In this document: piece by piece, positions 4,629-5,403 of the stretch | Layout: each line of letters starts with the position of its first letter | How positions within the stretch are numbered: position 1 is the stretch's first letter | NCBI GenBank assembly: GCA_026014905.1 | Contig: JAOZHK010000104.1 | Location: 1-5,403 of the forward strand | Direction of reading: 5' to 3' | Source of the DNA: Candidatus Bathyarchaeota archaeon | Lineage (GTDB): Archaea > Thermoproteota > Bathyarchaeia > RBG-16-48-13 > GCA-020355125 | Length of the DNA: 5,403 nucleotides | Position numbers and translations under genes: made by a program | The notes under the pieces: model-generated | The model's input: the letters and a program-made list of their open reading frames with translations, nothing else | Told to the model about the DNA's origin: nothing | The model's database searches: none

Positions 4629-4655
4629 ACACACGTGTGTTCAATATTGTTGAAC
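4629..4655. repeat. Palindrome ACACACGTGTGT and adjoining hairpin
   Basis: ACACACGTGTGT (4629-4640) is a perfect 12-bp palindrome. Overlapping its end, GTTCAA (4639-4644) and TTGAAC (4650-4655) form a 6-bp stem with loop TATTG. Together they lie just after the (GC)8 tract. They may be a structured RNA end or a protein site; no function is visible. Confidence 0.5.
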
Positions 4656-4679
4656 GCATGTTCTAAAACGTAGCATTAT

Positions 4680-4693
4680 TAGCTAGCTAGCTA
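4680..4693. repeat. TAGC tract, first of four GCTAGC-rich tracts
   Basis: TAGCTAGCTAGCTA is a self-complementary tetranucleotide run. Similar tracts stand at 4733-4741, 4940-4950 and 5059-5070, all outside genes and all close to the two short genes at the right end. Confidence 0.6.
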
Positions 4694-4743
4694 TTGATAC
4701 AAATATCTCGTGAAAGAATATGAATCATCGAGTAGCTAGCTTT

Positions 4744-4749
4744 GGTGAT
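4744..4749 (+). promoter_or_regulatory. Ribosome binding site of the 57-residue membrane protein
   Basis: GGTGAT lies 5 nt before the ATG at 4755 and is complementary to the archaeal anti-Shine-Dalgarno (AUCACC). It supports this short gene as real and sets its start. Confidence 0.6.
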
Positions 4750-4754
4750 TAATT

Positions 4755-4928
4755 ATGGATAAAAGGACATATAACTTGGTTGCTGGAATTATCATGATCA
4801 TCGTCTCATTGGTATTCTTTATGCTCCCCTCTGTTCTGAACCTGGATGCATTTATCCCCATCATGTTTGCGTTGGTTTCCTTTGTGATAGGGATATGGTT
4901 TTTCATTACTGGATGGTCTGAAAAGTAA
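4755..4928 (+). CDS. Small two-helix membrane protein
   Basis: The 57-residue frame starts MDKRTYNLVAG and ends GWSEK with TAA. It contains two hydrophobic helices, about 8-27 (LVAGIIMIIVSLVFFMLPSV) and 33-53 (FIPIMFALVSFVIGIWFFITG), joined by a short LNLD turn. Basic residues KR at the N-terminus and EK at the end suit both ends inside, giving a helical hairpin in the membrane. A good ribosome site (GGTGAT) precedes it. No enzyme motif or metal ligand is visible and I do not recognise the family. It is flanked closely by GCTAGC tracts on both sides (4733-4741 and 4940-4950). It is real on the evidence of its coherent membrane pattern and its ribosome site. Confidence 0.7.
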   Translation: MDKRTYNLVAGIIMIIVSLVFFMLPSVLNLDAFIPIMFALVSFVIGIWFFITGWSEK

Positions 4929-4973
4929 AAACGGGTCGATAGCTAGCTAGTAGTGTATTACATGCTAACTCGT

Positions 4974-5017
4974 TGCCAAAGCCCTGTTTGACGCTTTCAC
5001 TGTTTCCGTATTTGGCA
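4974..5017. repeat. TGCCAAA/TTTGGCA inverted repeat
   Basis: TGCCAAA (4974-4980) and TTTGGCA (5011-5017) are perfect 7-bp inverted repeats with a 30-nt loop, between the two short genes. The left arm is the same heptamer found in the dispersed repeat copies at 172, 4558 and 5326. No T-run follows, so it does not look like a terminator. Confidence 0.45.
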
Positions 5018-5037
5018 GAATATCAATCAGTTACAAA

Positions 5038-5044
5038 CTATATA
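5038..5044 (+). promoter_or_regulatory. Candidate TATA box of the five-cysteine protein gene
   Basis: CTATATA, within ACAAACTATATAGG, is a good archaeal TATA-like box. Transcription would start near 5068, in or just after the GCTAGC tract at 5059-5070, giving a leader of about 55 nt before the ATG at 5125. Confidence 0.45.
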
Positions 5045-5058
5045 GGGCAGTGCTGTAG

Positions 5059-5070
5059 GCTAGCTAGCTA
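5059..5070. repeat. GCTAGCTAGCTA tract ahead of the five-cysteine gene
   Basis: A self-complementary GCTAGC run placed about where transcription of the next gene should start. It is one of the four tracts noted around the short genes; the others are at 4680, 4733 and 4940. Confidence 0.6.
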
Positions 5071-5124
5071 ATTGACTAATGTTAATGAATAACCATTCGA
5101 TCTGGTAAATGTAGGATTCTAACA

Positions 5125-5295
5125 ATGGTACATGAAATACTTAAAAACAACAAACCGGCGTTCGTATGCGATGTTTGCGATCTCTCATATAGACAGCGTG
5201 CACTAGCTGAACAATGTGAAGAGTATTGCAGGACACATGGTGCGTGTTCTCTTGATATTACACAACATGCTATTGAAATGCAGAGCAATGATTAA
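5125..5295 (+). CDS. Small five-cysteine protein, probably zinc-binding
   Basis: The 56-residue frame begins MVHEILKNNKPAFVCDVC. It has Cys15-x2-Cys18, then YRQRALAEQCEEYCRTHGAC with Cys31, Cys35, His39 and Cys41, and then LDITQHAIEM. The arrangement (aromatic and C-x2-C, then a helix with CEEYC, then H-x-x-C and an L-x-I-T end) matches a type of short archaeal zinc-finger-like protein that I recall in halophiles and other archaea, usually without a known function. One Zn2+ held by four of these residues is likely. A GTAGGA about 11 nt upstream is only a weak ribosome site, so the start rests on the motif position and on being the first ATG. Frames on the opposite strand here are shadows. It stands alone, with a TATA-like box at 5038. 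Confidence 0.75.
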   Translation: MVHEILKNNKPAFVCDVCDLSYRQRALAEQCEEYCRTHGACSLDITQHAIEMQSND

Positions 5296-5301
5296 TGACT
5301 A

Positions 5302-5341
5302 GTGCGTGTCTGTGTTTGTGTGTGTTGCCAAATAGTGTGGG
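5302..5341 (+). repeat. Dispersed repeat, copy C
   Basis: GTGCGTGTCTGTG (5302-5314), a further GT run, then GTTGCCAAATAG (5324-5335) and GTGTGG. It has the GT-rich head and the TGCCAAA block of copies A and B. The CG-rich tail is reduced to GTCGCGG and TTCGCG (5341-5363). The rest of the window, to 5403, shows no gene. Confidence 0.5.
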
Positions 5342-5403
5342 TCGCGGTTGTATGTGTTCGCGTTGCACTTGTGCATATTATTTTCAGTTTATGACTGTTT
5401 AAC

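Larger units (their letters stand above)
4300..4754. other. Repeat-rich non-coding stretch; no convincing gene
   Basis: Open frames here (for example 4462-4653 plus and 4292-4567 minus) have chance-like composition, no ribosome site and run through repeats, so I leave them out. The stretch holds the tail of the 42-bp repeat, an alternating purine-pyrimidine run (4325-4339), hairpin CGAGT/ACTCG (4445-4459), repeat copy B with (GC)8, the palindrome ACACACGTGTGT (4629-4640), hairpin GTTCAA/TTGAAC (4639-4655), and GCTAGC tracts at 4680-4693 and 4733-4741. No oligo-T terminator follows the collagen-like gene. Confidence 0.6.

Noticed and set aside
4292..4653. Open frames on both strands after the collagen-like gene
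   Set aside because: They cover duplicated and low-complexity DNA, lack ribosome sites and show no protein-like pattern.
5082..5288. Minus-strand 68-residue frame rich in Cys and Ser
   Set aside because: It is the antisense shadow of the five-cysteine gene, whose motif order on the plus strand is much more convincing.
1..5403. CRISPR array or other regular spacer-repeat array
   Set aside because: The repeats seen are short, few and irregularly spaced; no repeat-spacer pattern and no cas-like gene.

Overview
The window looks archaeal. It has a strong GGAGGTGA-type Shine-Dalgarno, several TATA-like boxes about 25-30 nt ahead of starts, oligo-T terminators, a membrane-anchored winged-helix regulator, an archaeal-type tyrosine integrase joined to the 3' end of a tRNA, and a small C-x2-C protein of a kind I associate with archaea. 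The integrase resembles ones I recall from Bathyarchaeia and related uncultivated lineages. That placement is from memory and inference, so the phylum is uncertain. Gene density is low: about 1.5 kb or more is non-coding and full of short palindromes, alternating purine-pyrimidine tracts and dispersed repeats.

Left part (1-1313): an oligo-T terminator of an upstream gene, then about 340 bp without a convincing gene but with the first copy of a dispersed repeat. A small four-helix, histidine-containing membrane protein (393-752) follows. It converges, with a 3-nt gap, on an MntP-family manganese exporter gene on the minus strand (756-1313).

Middle part (1314-2453): a spacer with 30-bp-spaced repeats and an inverted repeat. 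Next comes a minus-strand gene for a one-pass membrane winged-HTH protein, divergent from a short secreted Met/His/Gln-rich peptide with two cysteines. The 105-133 bp between their starts holds back-to-back promoters and a direct repeat, ATGTTACA, that is a good operator candidate. With mntP next door, metal homeostasis is a possible theme but is not proven.

Integrase part (2470-3468): a tRNA 3' end (T-arm plus acceptor strand) runs straight into an integrase whose catalytic domain is complete but whose N-terminus is missing. The tRNA stretch is in the same reading frame as the integrase, broken only by one TAG. This is the expected look of the C-terminal half of an SSV-type integrase split by integration into a tRNA gene, so an integrated element, or its relic, probably has one edge here.

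Right part (3556-5403): a signal-anchored collagen-like protein with 24 uninterrupted G-X-Y triplets and a C-terminal globular domain, whose 3' end is followed by a diverged copy of part of itself. A repeat-rich spacer then holds two very short genes, a 57-residue two-helix membrane protein and a 56-residue five-cysteine putative zinc protein. GCTAGC tracts and further copies of the dispersed repeat surround them.

The most unusual items are the tRNA-integrase junction, the three-copy GTGTCTG/TGCCAAA repeat family, the regulator/metal-peptide pair, and the duplicated tail of the collagen-like gene.
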